Origin: Pseudoalteromonas sp. A25
GTDB taxonomy: Bacteria; Pseudomonadota; Gammaproteobacteria; Enterobacterales; Alteromonadaceae
Reading direction: 5' to 3'
DNA length: 64,000 nucleotides
Assembly: GCF_009176705.1 (NCBI RefSeq)
Contig: NZ_AP021846.1
Coordinates: 3,446,501-3,510,500 of the forward strand
Of this stretch, positions 37,829-47,825 are shown piece by piece; the first letter of the stretch is position 1, and each line of letters opens with the position of its first letter. The notes beneath the pieces were generated by a model that was given only the letters and a program-made list of their open reading frames with translations, had not been told where the DNA came from and did not search any database. Both the position numbers and the translations under genes were made by a program.

Positions 37829-38498
37829 CCATATCCTGTTTGATGCCGATGAAACTCTGTTTAGCTTTAACGCCTTTTTAGGGCTGAAAAAATTATTTGC
37901 TCAATATGGCGTGGACTTTACCGAGCAAGATCACAATGAATACCAGCAGGTAAACGCCCCGCTATGGCTTGACTATCAAGCCGGTAGAATTGACGCCCAG
38001 ACTCTACAAATTACGCGTTTTTCAAAGTGGGCTGAACGACTTACCGTGCCAGCCATCGAACTTAACGCAGGCTTTTTAGAGTCAATGGCGAGCATATGTG
38101 AACCCCTGCCTGGTGCTAGAAGCTTGCTAAAACATCTAAAAGGTAAAGCACACTTGGGCATTATCACCAATGGCTTTGCTGCCTTACAAGAAAAAAGGCT
38201 TGCCCACACCGGCTTAAGTGACTGTTTTGACTGCGTGGTGATTTCTGAATTAGTGGGCACAGCCAAACCCGACCCGTTTATTTTTGCTCATACCCTATCT
38301 TTGCTTGGCAACCCTGATAAAAGCAAAGTACTCATGGTAGGCGATACACCAAGCAGTGATATTTTAGGGGCGAATAAATTTGGTATTGATAGCTGTTGGC
38401 TACAGCACCCTGATAAAACTTGCCCTGAAGGCGTTAAGCCAACCTACACCGTGCAATCTTTACAAGAACTAGAAGCAATTCTTGGCACGGACCATTAA
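37818..38498 (+). CDS. yjjG: Pyrimidine 5'-nucleotidase YjjG
   Basis: A 226-aa HAD-superfamily phosphatase that dephosphorylates UMP, dUMP, dTMP and mutagenic analogues. HAD motifs: LFDADETLF (nucleophile Asp in motif I), IITNGF (II), the Lys in GTAKPDP (III) and VGDTPSSDI (IV). The start at 37818 follows AAAGG and gives the E. coli length. It overlaps the end of yjjX, forming a nucleotide-pool sanitation pair. Confidence 0.92.
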   Translation: MKYSHILFDADETLFSFNAFLGLKKLFAQYGVDFTEQDHNEYQQVNAPLWLDYQAGRIDAQTLQITRFSKWAERLTVPAIELNAGFLESMASICEPLPGARSLLKHLKGKAHLGIITNGFAALQEKRLAHTGLSDCFDCVVISELVGTAKPDPFIFAHTLSLLGNPDKSKVLMVGDTPSSDILGANKFGIDSCWLQHPDKTCPEGVKPTYTVQSLQELEAILGTDH

Positions 38499-38501
38499 AA
38501 C

Positions 38502-38533
38502 GCAAAAAGCGCAGACAATTTCTGCGCTTTTGC
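38502..38533. terminator. Bidirectional terminator between yjjG and rlmB
   Basis: aaaagcgcaga / tctgcgctttt with a 5-nt loop. A and T runs on both flanks let it end yjjG on the plus strand and rlmB on the minus strand. Confidence 0.85.
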
Positions 38534-38557
38534 ATATGTATCTGTGGTGACCCGTTA

Positions 38558-39301
38558 TTATTGCAAAGCGTTACGCTGGCGTAATACTTCAAATAAACAA
38601 ATACCCGTTGCCACTGAAACATTCAAACTTGATACCGTGCCTACCATCGGAATTTTCACTAGCACATCACAATGCTCACGCGTTAAACGACGCATGCCAT
38701 CGCCTTCAGCCCCCATCACTATCGCGATTGGTCCTGTTAGGTTGGCATCAAAAACTCCTGTGTCGGTTTCACCAGCTGTGCCTGCAACCCACACACCCGC
38801 TTCTTTGATATCACGTAATGTGCGAGCAAGGTTAGTTACTTGAATAAGCGGAACCGTTTCGGCAGCCCCACACGCAACCTTTCGAGCTGTACCATTAAGC
38901 TTTGCTGATTTGTCTTTTGGCACAATGACCGCGTGTGCCCCCGCCGCATCTGCACTTCGTAAACAAGCGCCGAGGTTATGTGGATCGGTCACGCCATCGA
39001 GCACTAAAAAGAACGGGGTTGTTTCACGCGCGATGATCTCATCTAAATCTTTTTCGTTGTAAGTTCTGGCAGCTTTTACATTGGCAATAATACCTTGGTG
39101 TTGCTCGCCTTTAGCTTTGTTATCCAGTGCCTTTCTTTGCATAAACTGCACCGAAATACCGAACTTTCGAGCTTCATTGATCAACGGATTCAAGCGTTTA
39201 TCTTCACGACCTTTAAGCGCATAAATTTCTAAAAAGCGCTCAGGTTCTTTGCCCAAAATGGCTTCGATAGAATGAAAGCCAAAAATTAATTCGTTACTCA
39301 C
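38558..39301 (-). CDS. rlmB: 23S rRNA (guanosine-2251-2'-O)-methyltransferase
   Basis: A 247-aa SPOUT methyltransferase that modifies G2251 in the ribosomal P-loop. An N-terminal substrate-binding domain ([13 protein letters not shown]) is followed by the knot: [37 protein letters not shown]. It starts 3 nt after the rnr stop on the same strand, the usual rnr-rlmB operon order. Confidence 0.96.
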   Translation of the reverse strand: MSNELIFGFHSIEAILGKEPERFLEIYALKGREDKRLNPLINEARKFGISVQFMQRKALDNKAKGEQHQGIIANVKAARTYNEKDLDEIIARETTPFFLVLDGVTDPHNLGACLRSADAAGAHAVIVPKDKSAKLNGTARKVACGAAETVPLIQVTNLARTLRDIKEAGVWVAGTAGETDTGVFDANLTGPIAIVMGAEGDGMRRLTREHCDVLVKIPMVGTVSSLNVSVATGICLFEVLRQRNALQ

Positions 39302-39304
39302 TTT

Positions 39305-41788
39305 TTATGCTCCAGAGCTATTATTCTGTGTTTTACGGGCATTTTTACCAGGGCGTTTTGCCTTCACTTTTTTACCCTTGGTTTTTGACTGGCCTTTTTT
39401 CGGCGCAACACCCGCTTTTTTAGCTTTTTTCACTTTGCCTTTAGGGGTCGTCTTTTTACCCTTTTTTGGCTTACGTTCTTCTTTCTTCTCGCCTTGCTCA
39501 GCCTCTTTTTTACCAGGTATTTTACCTGCTTTGAGCTGCGCTCTCACACTTTGTGGCGCAGGCCTTGCTTGTGATTTCACTGACTGATTGCGACGCCGTG
39601 CGTATCTATCTGGAAGTTGCTCACCCGCCATAGCTAGATTGATACGTCGCTCATCTAAGCTTACAGACGCCACGACAACCTTCAGTTTATCGCCTAAACG
39701 ATAGACTTGCCGACTGTGCTCTCCTACCAAGCAATGTTTGGCACCATCGTAGTGAAAGTACTCTTGACCTAAGCTAGAAATATGGATCATGCCATCAATT
39801 TGCAAGTCATCTAAGCGTACAAACAAACCAAAGTTTGTCACAGAAGACACCACACCGCTAAATTCATCACCCACATGATCTTGCATGAATTCGCATTTTA
39901 GCCAATCCGCAACTTCACGGGTCGCATCATCAGCACGACGCTCAGTGGTTGAACACTGCTCACCAAGCTGGTCCACCTCATCAGTGTCATACACATATGC
40001 ACCTGATGTTTTTTGACCTTGAGTATCTAAAATACCTTTGATGGCTCTGTGTACTACTAAATCAGGGTAACGACGAATCGGTGATGTAAAGTGTGCATAC
40101 GCATCAAGCGCTAAACCATAGTGACCGATGTTATCAGGCTGATATACTGCTTGCTTCATTGAGCGCAGTAGCATGGTTTGAATTAACTCTTGTTCTGGGC
40201 GTTCGCCCAATGAGTTGAGCGCCTCGGTCAACTCTAACGGTGACGGGTCGTTTGGTAATAAACTCTCAATACCCAAGTCATTTAAAAACTGCCTGAAATG
40301 ACTCAGCTTTTCTTGATCTGGTTCGTCGTGCACTCGATACAACGCACTGGCTTCATGCTTTTCAAGCAACTTCGCTGCAGAGACATTAGCTAAGATCATG
40401 CACTCTTCAATTAGCTTGTGCGCATCGTTACGTACCAAGGGCACAATCGACTCAATCTTACGATGGGCATTAAATACAAAACGTGTTTCAATCGTTTCAA
40501 ACTCAATCGCACCACGAGTTTGCCTAGCTGATTTTAGCGCCATGTACATTTGCTGCAAATCAGTTAAATGTGGCACTAACTGCGCGTATTGTTCGCGTAA
40601 GTGTTCATCACCTTGCAAAATCCCATGCACTTTAGTGTAGGTCATTCGCGCATGCGAATTCATGATCGCCTCATAAAATCGATAGCCTGATAAACGGCCC
40701 GCATCAGAGACGGTCATTTCAGCCACCATACACAAGCGGTCTACTTGCGGGTTGAGCGAACACAAGCCATTTGATAGCACCTTAGGTAACATGGGGATCA
40801 CTTGCTCGGGGAAGTACACCGAGTTACCACGCTCTATGGCCTCTTTATCCAGCGGACTGCCTTTTGGCACATAGTGCGACACATCAGCGATAGCAACCCA
40901 TAAACGCCAGCCACCTGACTTTTTACGCTCACAGTAAACTGCATCATCAAAGTCTCGGGCATCTTCACCGTCTATCGTTATCAATGGTAAGTCACGCAAA
41001 TCTATACGCCCGAGCTTATCCGCTTCTTCAACTTCTTCACCGTGGCGAGCAACTTGATCAAGTACTGCTTGTGGCCAAACATGGGGAATATCGTGATTTC
41101 GCAAAGCAACTTCAATTTCCATACCGGGCGCCATATGCTCTCCGAGTACTTCTGTTACTTTACCCACTGCGTTCATATGCCTTGTGGGGCTTTGGGTTAT
41201 TTGTATTTGCACCATTTGATTGTGGCGCGCGCCATTTTCACTGCCCGGCAAAATGATAATATCTTGCGTGATACGCGGATCTTCTGGCACCACAACCGCC
41301 GTACCGTACTCGACAAAGTAACGGCCAACCAACGGTGCCCGCTCGTTCTCTAACACACGCACTATACGCGCTTCTACCTTACCGCCAGAGCCTCGACTCG
41401 CCGCTTTCGCCAGTACGATGTCACCATGTAATACACCGTTCATTTGATGCTTGGCAATAAACCAATCTTTAGGCTCACCCTCAACGGCCAAAAAGCCAAA
41501 ACCATCTCGATGACCTATAACCCGACCTTTAACCAAACCATCATCCGTTGGAATGACGTAGCGTTTAAATTTATTGAAGTGCAGTTGTCCATCACGCTCC
41601 ATGGCGCGCAAACGACGTTTAAACGCCACTTGACGTTCATCATCTAACACATTGAGGCTATTGCAGAGTTGACTAAAAGTCGTCGCTTTATCGGCAGCTT
41701 TGATATGCTCTAAAATAAACTCGCGACTGGGTACTGGGTTTTCGTATTTGTCTTTCTCTCGACTGAGATAAGGATCCTGTTTTGACAT
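39305..41788 (-). CDS. rnr: Ribonuclease R
   Basis: An 827-aa processive 3'-to-5' exoribonuclease that degrades structured RNA. Order: N-terminal helix-turn-helix (residues about 20-85), cold-shock domains (GRVIGHRDGFGFLAVEG), the RNB catalytic domain with the acidic cluster DGEDARDFDDAV, S1 domain (FSGVVSSVTNFGLFVRLDD) and a long Lys-rich tail from about 735. The tail is an RNA/ribosome-interaction region and prone to proteolysis. First gene of rnr-rlmB. The 412-bp gap upstream (41789-42200) contains a T9 and a C7 run (41908-41927) but no gene I can identify. Confidence 0.98.
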   Translation of the reverse strand: MSKQDPYLSREKDKYENPVPSREFILEHIKAADKATTFSQLCNSLNVLDDERQVAFKRRLRAMERDGQLHFNKFKRYVIPTDDGLVKGRVIGHRDGFGFLAVEGEPKDWFIAKHQMNGVLHGDIVLAKAASRGSGGKVEARIVRVLENERAPLVGRYFVEYGTAVVVPEDPRITQDIIILPGSENGARHNQMVQIQITQSPTRHMNAVGKVTEVLGEHMAPGMEIEVALRNHDIPHVWPQAVLDQVARHGEEVEEADKLGRIDLRDLPLITIDGEDARDFDDAVYCERKKSGGWRLWVAIADVSHYVPKGSPLDKEAIERGNSVYFPEQVIPMLPKVLSNGLCSLNPQVDRLCMVAEMTVSDAGRLSGYRFYEAIMNSHARMTYTKVHGILQGDEHLREQYAQLVPHLTDLQQMYMALKSARQTRGAIEFETIETRFVFNAHRKIESIVPLVRNDAHKLIEECMILANVSAAKLLEKHEASALYRVHDEPDQEKLSHFRQFLNDLGIESLLPNDPSPLELTEALNSLGERPEQELIQTMLLRSMKQAVYQPDNIGHYGLALDAYAHFTSPIRRYPDLVVHRAIKGILDTQGQKTSGAYVYDTDEVDQLGEQCSTTERRADDATREVADWLKCEFMQDHVGDEFSGVVSSVTNFGLFVRLDDLQIDGMIHISSLGQEYFHYDGAKHCLVGEHSRQVYRLGDKLKVVVASVSLDERRINLAMAGEQLPDRYARRRNQSVKSQARPAPQSVRAQLKAGKIPGKKEAEQGEKKEERKPKKGKKTTPKGKVKKAKKAGVAPKKGQSKTKGKKVKAKRPGKNARKTQNNSSGA

Positions 41789-42200
41789 TCACTAACTTGT
41801 TAATTGAGTTATGTTGTTATTTTAACCCAAAAGCCGAAAATGAGACAGCTCAACAGAGTGAAAGTTTTATTTACGCTAACGCGGCACTAATATGCCTAAT
41901 TTGACAGTTTTTTTTTACAGCCCCCCCTTTTGCCTAGCTATGCGAGTAGCATAGAGCGCATTCACCCCCTCTCATTTGGGTATCATGGGAAAAAAGTAAA
42001 AAACAGCAAATATCAGTGCCCACATCCCAATCTTTCGTTCTTTGTGCTGCAAAAAGTGGGTATTGTGATACATGAAAGTTTGCATAATGACTGATTTCGT
42101 TGAACTTATTCAAATAGCTTAATGTTTTTATGGCGGCTATTTCAGTGACAAATGTCAACATGCTACACTGGCATTCTTAAAAACGACAATAAAGTAACTC

Positions 42201-43097
42201 ATGCGAGCTGAACAAACCTCTCTTTTGTACCTCCACATTGCTGTACTACTTTTTGGGGGGACTGCACTGTTTTCTAAACTCATTGATCTATCAGCATTGG
42301 ACATAACCGTTTATCGCACTGCTGTCGCCTTTATCGTCTTGGCTTTACTATTAAAGTTGATGGGCAAACCTCTGCGTTTAGCGCGCCCCAAAGATTACTT
42401 CATCGCGATACTACTTGGTGTTGTGGTGGGCTTGCATTGGGTGACTTACTTTGCAGGTATGCAAATGGCAGGAATAGCCACAGGGATCATTGCCTTTTTT
42501 ACCTACCCAGTTATTACTGTCTTTCTAGAGCCTTTATTTACTAAACAAAAAATCAAAAACAAAGATATTATAAGTGCGGCCGTGGTAATGCTGGGTATCT
42601 ATCTACTTATTCCTGAGGCTAACCTTGGAAACCAGGTCACTTTGGGTATTATTACAGGCGTCAGTTCAGGCGCTTTATTTGCGCTACGTAATTTATTGCA
42701 AAAACGCTTTTTTGTCACTTACAGTGGGCCTCATACCATGTTTTACCAAACATTGACGGCCTGTGTAATGTTAGCTGTTTTTGTAGAGGTCCCGCCAACA
42801 CAGCTGCCAAGCCAAGATGTTTATTATATTTTACTCGCAGGTGCTGTATTTACGGCAATTCCTCACGCTTTGTTTGCTAGCAGCTTAAAGCACTTATCGG
42901 CGACCACCGCTGGATTAATTTCTTGCTTACAGCCCTTGTATGGGACGCTTTTGGCCTTTATGCTGTTGGCAGAAAAACCAACAATTATGACTCTCGTTGG
43001 CGGTTTGCTGGTGATCAGCGCTGCTTGTTTTGAAACTTGGTCTATCACAAGGAAAAAGCCCAATGCTAGTATTCGCTCATCGGGGAGCCAGCGGTAA
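42201..43097 (+). CDS. DMT-superfamily permease (EamA domains)
   Basis: A 298-aa inner-membrane protein with about ten transmembrane helices arranged as two EamA repeats (first about 7-137, second about 148-285). LHWVTYFAGMQMAGIATGI is the conserved end of repeat one and AGLISCLQPLYGTLLAF of repeat two. Probably an efflux or uptake carrier for small metabolites; the substrate is not predictable. Its last 35 nt overlap the start of the glycerophosphodiesterase gene in another frame. Confidence 0.9.
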   Translation: MRAEQTSLLYLHIAVLLFGGTALFSKLIDLSALDITVYRTAVAFIVLALLLKLMGKPLRLARPKDYFIAILLGVVVGLHWVTYFAGMQMAGIATGIIAFFTYPVITVFLEPLFTKQKIKNKDIISAAVVMLGIYLLIPEANLGNQVTLGIITGVSSGALFALRNLLQKRFFVTYSGPHTMFYQTLTACVMLAVFVEVPPTQLPSQDVYYILLAGAVFTAIPHALFASSLKHLSATTAGLISCLQPLYGTLLAFMLLAEKPTIMTLVGGLLVISAACFETWSITRKKPNASIRSSGSQR

Positions 43098-43758
43098 TTA
43101 CCCTGAAAATACGCTCAGTGCCATTCAAGCAGCATTACAAGCTGACGTAGACGGTATTGAGCTAGACGTACAAAGCTGTGCTGATGATTATGCAATTGTG
43201 CACGACACGTGGCTGGATAGAACCACTAATGGCTCGGGCAAAGTTAACAAAACACCGCTTAAAGAAATACAAGCACTAGATGCGGGTAACGGTGAGTTTA
43301 TTCCTAACTTGCAACAAGTGTTTGACGCCATAGGCCACAACACCATGATCAATTTAGAGCTAAAACATACTTTTAGTCTTGATCAGTTTGTTTCCTGTAT
43401 TGAGCAAAATGTGCAGCAAGGTACATTTTCCCGAGAGCAATTACTGGTTTCATCATTTGATCATCATCAACTTGTGTGGTTAAAACAAAACATGCCATGG
43501 GTAAAAATTGGCGCCCTAACAGGCTCAATCCCACTGCAGTATGCAGAATTTGCACAGCGGTTGCATGCTTACAGCATTCATATCGATAAAAACTTTATAA
43601 ATCATCAGTTTGTTGATGATGCAAAACAACGAGGACTAAAGGTATTCGCCTATACTGTCGATAAGCAACAAGATATCGAAGATATGCGAGCATTAGGCGT
43701 GGATGGCATTTTTAGTAATTTTCCTTGTTACGCAAAAATGATTTTATCTCGTTCTTAG
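43063..43758 (+). CDS. Glycerophosphodiester phosphodiesterase
   Basis: A 231-aa cytosolic (no signal peptide) enzyme hydrolysing glycerophosphodiesters to glycerol-3-phosphate and an alcohol. Motifs: FAHRGASGNYPENT (catalytic His and substrate Arg/Glu), IELDVQSC and VHDTWLDRTTNG (metal and catalytic residues), INLELK. ATG at 43063 follows AAGGA within the 3' end of the DMT permease gene, a 35-nt overlap that implies coupled expression. Cytosolic members resemble UgpQ, so the permease could serve a related polar head group. Confidence 0.93.
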   Translation: MLVFAHRGASGNYPENTLSAIQAALQADVDGIELDVQSCADDYAIVHDTWLDRTTNGSGKVNKTPLKEIQALDAGNGEFIPNLQQVFDAIGHNTMINLELKHTFSLDQFVSCIEQNVQQGTFSREQLLVSSFDHHQLVWLKQNMPWVKIGALTGSIPLQYAEFAQRLHAYSIHIDKNFINHQFVDDAKQRGLKVFAYTVDKQQDIEDMRALGVDGIFSNFPCYAKMILSRS

Positions 43759-43854
43759 CATATATTATTGATTAAAGAAGTATTTATGTTTTAACTGTTG
43801 CAATTCGATGATAGCCAGATGATCAGGGATGCAGCGTCTCAAAAGAGGACAAAC

Positions 43855-45093
43855 ATGGATAACCAAAAGCCAACAATGAGTCTGTACATGCGCCTATATA
43901 ATCAAATTGAACAAAGCTTTTTTTATACCCTATCGAGAAAAATTTTCGGCAACCTCAGTTTTGTCTTTGCCTTTCAGGTGATCACTCTTGTCTGGCTGTA
44001 TAGCGAACTGGATGCCAAAGATGACAGCCTCGGGTTATTTTGGTTAATGACTTTTGGTGCTGTTGGTGGTTTTGTCTTTACCCTTTTTTATATGCGCTAT
44101 TTAATTGTCAGACCTGTGCGGGCGATGCGCGACAGCCTCCAACAAGCCAACCGCCAAGATGGTAACTTGAATGCCAAATTGCCAAAGTTCACTTATGATG
44201 AATTCAGAGAGTTAAGTGAGCAATACAATGCCTTCACCCAGCACCTACGAGAACTATTAGAAAAAACCTACGAAGGCGCGCAAACTGCTGCGACCAGTAA
44301 TTATCAAGTCACGCATTCGATGCAACAAACAGCCGACTTTGGCGCTCAGCAAATTGATATGAGTGACTCTATCATTGCAGCCAGCGATCAAGTCACCCAT
44401 AGCTTACAAAGCATTGTTGCCAATACTGATCAAGTCTACCAAGCAAATACCGAAAGCTTGCATTTTGTTCGAGGGTCATCACAGTCGTTGACTGCACTAG
44501 TTGATGAAGTAAAACAGATCACTGTACTACTTGGTAACTTTTCAAACACCGTATCGGGTTTAAAAGAGAACAGCGAAAATATTCGTAGCATTCTAAAAAT
44601 GGTCGAGGAGTTTTCCGATCAGACGAACTTACTTGCGCTTAACGCCGCCATAGAAGCTGCGCGAGCAGGCGAAGCTGGGCGAGGCTTTGCTGTGGTGGCA
44701 GATGAAGTGCGCAGTCTCTCTGTAAAAGTGAACGATGCAACCCGCCAGATAAGTGATTTTATAAATCAAATGAACAGTTTAGTGGGTGAAACACATCGAG
44801 AGTCAGAGCAGCTAATTAGTCACTCTGAATCTGCTGAGCAAGCAATTAGTAAAACCTCTCAGGGCTTTACAGATATGAGCCATGACTTTGAGCGCAATCA
44901 AGCCCAACTGGAACAAATTGCCAGTGCCGTGCACCAACTAGAATCAACGCAAGCACATACCCATGAAACAGTGCAACAAATTGTTGCCCTTGCACAACAA
45001 GCTAAAACGCAAATTGATAGCGCATTGAACGATTGTCAGCGTGCTCAGCAACTCACAGAAACGACCCAACAAGAGCTACAAAGGTTTGTATAA
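43855..45093 (+). CDS. Methyl-accepting chemotaxis protein without periplasmic sensor domain
   Basis: A 412-aa chemoreceptor. Two transmembrane helices ([19 protein letters not shown] and [22 protein letters not shown]) are separated by only about ten residues. A HAMP domain ([15 protein letters not shown] ... [11 protein letters not shown]) and the cytoplasmic signalling coiled coil follow, with the invariant tip [26 protein letters not shown]. Without a ligand domain it may sense membrane or internal state through the membrane or HAMP region, as energy-taxis receptors do. Start at 43855 is supported by agagga upstream. Lone gene with no che genes nearby. Confidence 0.92.
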   Translation: MDNQKPTMSLYMRLYNQIEQSFFYTLSRKIFGNLSFVFAFQVITLVWLYSELDAKDDSLGLFWLMTFGAVGGFVFTLFYMRYLIVRPVRAMRDSLQQANRQDGNLNAKLPKFTYDEFRELSEQYNAFTQHLRELLEKTYEGAQTAATSNYQVTHSMQQTADFGAQQIDMSDSIIAASDQVTHSLQSIVANTDQVYQANTESLHFVRGSSQSLTALVDEVKQITVLLGNFSNTVSGLKENSENIRSILKMVEEFSDQTNLLALNAAIEAARAGEAGRGFAVVADEVRSLSVKVNDATRQISDFINQMNSLVGETHRESEQLISHSESAEQAISKTSQGFTDMSHDFERNQAQLEQIASAVHQLESTQAHTHETVQQIVALAQQAKTQIDSALNDCQRAQQLTETTQQELQRFV

Positions 45094-45114
45094 GTTTTGC
45101 ATTGGGAGCGAGCG

Positions 45115-46089
45115 CTAAGCTCGCTCCACACCAAATGTCAGTACATCACTAATACGGCTTTTGTTTAGTGCCAACATAATCAACCTATCAACACCTAGCG
45201 CCACGCCCGAACATTGCGGTAAACCATGTTGTAACGCCTCAATAAAACGCTGGTCAATCGCCACTTCTGATAAGCCCATTTGCACACGCAACTGGTTGTC
45301 TTGAGCAAAACGTGTTGCTTGCTCTTGAGCATCTGTCAGCTCATTGAAGCCATTGGCAAGCTCCATACCCTGATAATACAGTTCAAAACGCCCTGCAACA
45401 CGTGAGTCAATGTCATCTAGCTTTGCCAGTGCCGCTTGTGAGGCAGGAAAGTGATACACAAAGCATGGCGCATCAATGCCTATTTTGGGTTCAATTTCCA
45501 TACAAAACAGTAATTGTAGCAACGTATCAGGGTTACTCTCTTGGCTGGCAATATCACTGTAACCATGTTTGCTCGCACAAGATTTCAACTCATCAAGGCT
45601 TGCACTGAGTGGGTCAAGACCTAGCACATCAATAAAAACCTGCTGATAAGTAAGGCGCGTACAAGGTGCTGATTGCAAAATCAATTGTATCAGCTGTTCG
45701 ATTTCATCCATTAGGGCATGCTCATCAAACCCAGGGCGATACCATTCCAACATAGTAAATTCGGGGTTATGGTGGCGCCCCGACTCTTCATTGCGAAATG
45801 CCTTTGCTAGTTGATAAATAGGCCCACTGCCTGCTGCCAATAACCTTTTCATCGCAAATTCTGGCGAAGTCTGTAGGTATAAATCCAGTCCATCCTGATT
45901 GCCAGGCCCAACAAAGCGGGTCTTAAAGCTTGCTAAGTGAACATCTGTTACACTGGCGCTACATAAGCTAGGTGTTTCCACTTCTAAGACGTTCTTACTC
46001 GCAAAAAAAGCTCTGATCTGCGCTAAGATCTCTGCCCGTTGCTTTAAAGTGGCAATGGCTGCGCTCGGAGCCCATAACTGCTGTGACAT
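45115..46089 (-). CDS. epmA: Elongation factor P-(R)-beta-lysine ligase
   Basis: A 324-aa paralogue of class II lysyl-tRNA synthetase lacking the anticodon-binding domain. It activates (R)-beta-lysine and attaches it to Lys34 of EF-P. Class II motifs: [41 protein letters not shown] (motif 2) and [10 protein letters not shown] (motif 3). Lies 94 nt downstream of efp on the same strand, past the efp terminator, with epmB divergent on the other side of efp. Confidence 0.96.
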   Translation of the reverse strand: MSQQLWAPSAAIATLKQRAEILAQIRAFFASKNVLEVETPSLCSASVTDVHLASFKTRFVGPGNQDGLDLYLQTSPEFAMKRLLAAGSGPIYQLAKAFRNEESGRHHNPEFTMLEWYRPGFDEHALMDEIEQLIQLILQSAPCTRLTYQQVFIDVLGLDPLSASLDELKSCASKHGYSDIASQESNPDTLLQLLFCMEIEPKIGIDAPCFVYHFPASQAALAKLDDIDSRVAGRFELYYQGMELANGFNELTDAQEQATRFAQDNQLRVQMGLSEVAIDQRFIEALQHGLPQCSGVALGVDRLIMLALNKSRISDVLTFGVERA

Positions 46090-46117
46090 GCTGTTACTCT
46101 CGGATTGTTACTAAAAC

Positions 46118-46146
46118 AAAAAGCCCAGCATTTAGCTGGACTTTTT
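46118..46146 (-). terminator. Terminator between efp and epmA
   Basis: aaaaagcccagc / gctggacttttt (one G-U pair) with a short loop; the minus strand ends in a T run. It lies 38 nt past the efp stop and would reduce read-through into epmA, allowing much higher efp expression. Confidence 0.8.
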
Positions 46147-46183
46147 AAACTCTATGCCGTTTCAATCAGGCACAAGTCATACG

Positions 46184-46750
46184 TTACTTAACGCGGCTTA
46201 CGTACTCACCGTTGCGCGTGTCAACTTTGATCACTTCGCCGATTTGTACAAACAGTGGTACACGCACAACCGCACCAGTGCTTAGCGTCGCTGGTTTACC
46301 ACCTGTACCCGCCGTATCACCTTTAAGGCCAGGATCAGTTTCAGTGATCTCTAGCTCTACAAAGTTAGGTGGTGTTACTGCGATAGGATTGCCGTTCCAC
46401 AATGTGATTGTACATACATCGTTTTCAACTAACCATTTCACGTTGTCACCCACTGCTTTTTCATCAGCAGCAATTTGTTCAAACGTTTCGTTGTTCATAA
46501 AGTGCCAGAACTCACCATCGGTGTATAGATACGCTAAATCGGTATCCATAACGTCAGCGCCTTCTACAGAGTCACCAGATTTAAATGTTTTTTCTAACAC
46601 TTTACCTGAGATCAATTTACGGATCTTTACACGGTTAAACGCTTGGCCTTTACCTGGTTTTACCATTTCGTTTTCTAAGATGGCACAAGGTTCGCCATCT
46701 AACATAATTTTTAAGCCGCCCTTGAACTCGTTGGTGCTATAATTCGCCAT
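46184..46750 (-). CDS. efp: Translation elongation factor P
   Basis: A 188-aa tRNA-shaped factor that relieves ribosome stalling at polyproline. The modification loop [14 protein letters not shown] carries Lys34 (in KPGKGQ), the beta-lysylation site used by EpmA/EpmB. Three OB-like domains and the C-terminal [15 protein letters not shown] complete a normal EF-P. Divergent from epmB with 41 nt between start codons; followed by terminator and epmA. Confidence 0.98.
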   Translation of the reverse strand: MANYSTNEFKGGLKIMLDGEPCAILENEMVKPGKGQAFNRVKIRKLISGKVLEKTFKSGDSVEGADVMDTDLAYLYTDGEFWHFMNNETFEQIAADEKAVGDNVKWLVENDVCTITLWNGNPIAVTPPNFVELEITETDPGLKGDTAGTGGKPATLSTGAVVRVPLFVQIGEVIKVDTRNGEYVSRVK

Positions 46751-46791
46751 CGTATCCTCTAATCATCTTTTTTCGAGTAATAAACCTGCTA

Positions 46792-47805
46792 ATGATACAA
46801 ACAAATGAAGTAAATTTGCATAGTAACTGGCAAAAAGAATTGGCAAATGTAGTAACTTGCCCTCAAACCTTACTCAATATGTTGGGTTTAGAGGCGTATT
46901 TTGACACAAAAGATGTCGAAGCGAGACGTTTATTTCCACTGCGCGTACCACACGCCTTCATTAAAAAAATGCGCTATGGTGATAAAAACGATCCTTTGTT
47001 ATTGCAAGTTATGCCTGTGCATCAAGAATTTTTAAGCAAAGCAGGCTTCAATAAAGACCCACTGCAAGAACAGCAAAGTGCCCAGCCTGGCGTGTTACAC
47101 AAGTATCGTTCGCGCATTTTAGTGATGTTAAAAACCGGCTGTGCAGTAAACTGCCGATATTGTTTTCGCCGCCACTTCCCTTATCAAGAAAACCAACTTA
47201 ACAAACGCACATTGCTAGATGTCGTCGAATACGTTAAACAACACCCTGAAATTAATGAGGTTATCTTAAGTGGTGGCGATCCGCTAATGGCCAAAGACGA
47301 TGCGATTGCATGGCTTTTAGATCAGCTTGAACCTTTAACTCAGTTAAAACGCTTAAGAATTCATAGCCGTTTACCTGTCGTTATGCCATCACGTATCACC
47401 AGTAGCCTCTGCGCCCGCTTGGCTCAAAGCCGTTTGAAAGTTATTTTAGTTAACCACGTTAACCACGCTAACGAAATTGATGATGACTTTATTAACGCAA
47501 TGAACAAGCTCAAGCAAGCACATGTCACTTTACTTAACCAAGCTGTTCTTCTAAAAGGGATTAATGATACTAGCGAAGCACAAATTACGTTGAGCGAAGC
47601 CCTATTTACCGCGGATATTCTGCCATATTACTTGCACTTGCTCGATAAAGTAGAAGGGGCGAGTCATTTTGATGTGTCGGAGACTAACGCGAAGCGTATT
47701 ATGGCTGAACTGCTAGAAGCATTACCTGGCTTTTTGGTGCCTAAATTGGTAAGAGAAATCGGTGGCAAAGCAAGTAAGACACCGATTGATTTACAGCTTA
47801 ATTAA
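46792..47805 (+). CDS. epmB: EF-P lysine 2,3-aminomutase
   Basis: A 337-aa radical-SAM, PLP-dependent enzyme that isomerises L-lysine to (R)-beta-lysine for EF-P modification. The radical-SAM cluster motif is GCAVNCRYCFRRHF (CxxxCxxC); SGGDPL follows; the PLP Lys should be in the C-terminal GGKASKTPIDLQ region. With efp and epmA it completes the modification pathway in one locus. No YfcM/EpmC hydroxylase gene is adjacent. Confidence 0.96.
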   Translation: MIQTNEVNLHSNWQKELANVVTCPQTLLNMLGLEAYFDTKDVEARRLFPLRVPHAFIKKMRYGDKNDPLLLQVMPVHQEFLSKAGFNKDPLQEQQSAQPGVLHKYRSRILVMLKTGCAVNCRYCFRRHFPYQENQLNKRTLLDVVEYVKQHPEINEVILSGGDPLMAKDDAIAWLLDQLEPLTQLKRLRIHSRLPVVMPSRITSSLCARLAQSRLKVILVNHVNHANEIDDDFINAMNKLKQAHVTLLNQAVLLKGINDTSEAQITLSEALFTADILPYYLHLLDKVEGASHFDVSETNAKRIMAELLEALPGFLVPKLVREIGGKASKTPIDLQLN

Positions 47806-47825
47806 CAGCTAGTACAACGCAAGCG

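Noticed and set aside
41934..42161. 75-codon minus-strand frame in the rnr-DMT gap
   Set aside because: No ribosome-binding site, unusual composition, and no recognisable features.
45105..45127. GC-rich hairpin between the chemoreceptor gene and epmA as a terminator
   Set aside because: The stem overlaps the last epmA codons and has no U-tract on either strand.
46212..46742. Long plus-strand open frame antisense to efp (176 codons)
   Set aside because: It mirrors the efp reading frame exactly, has no ribosome-binding site and a low-complexity Ser/Pro/Thr composition typical of an antisense shadow.
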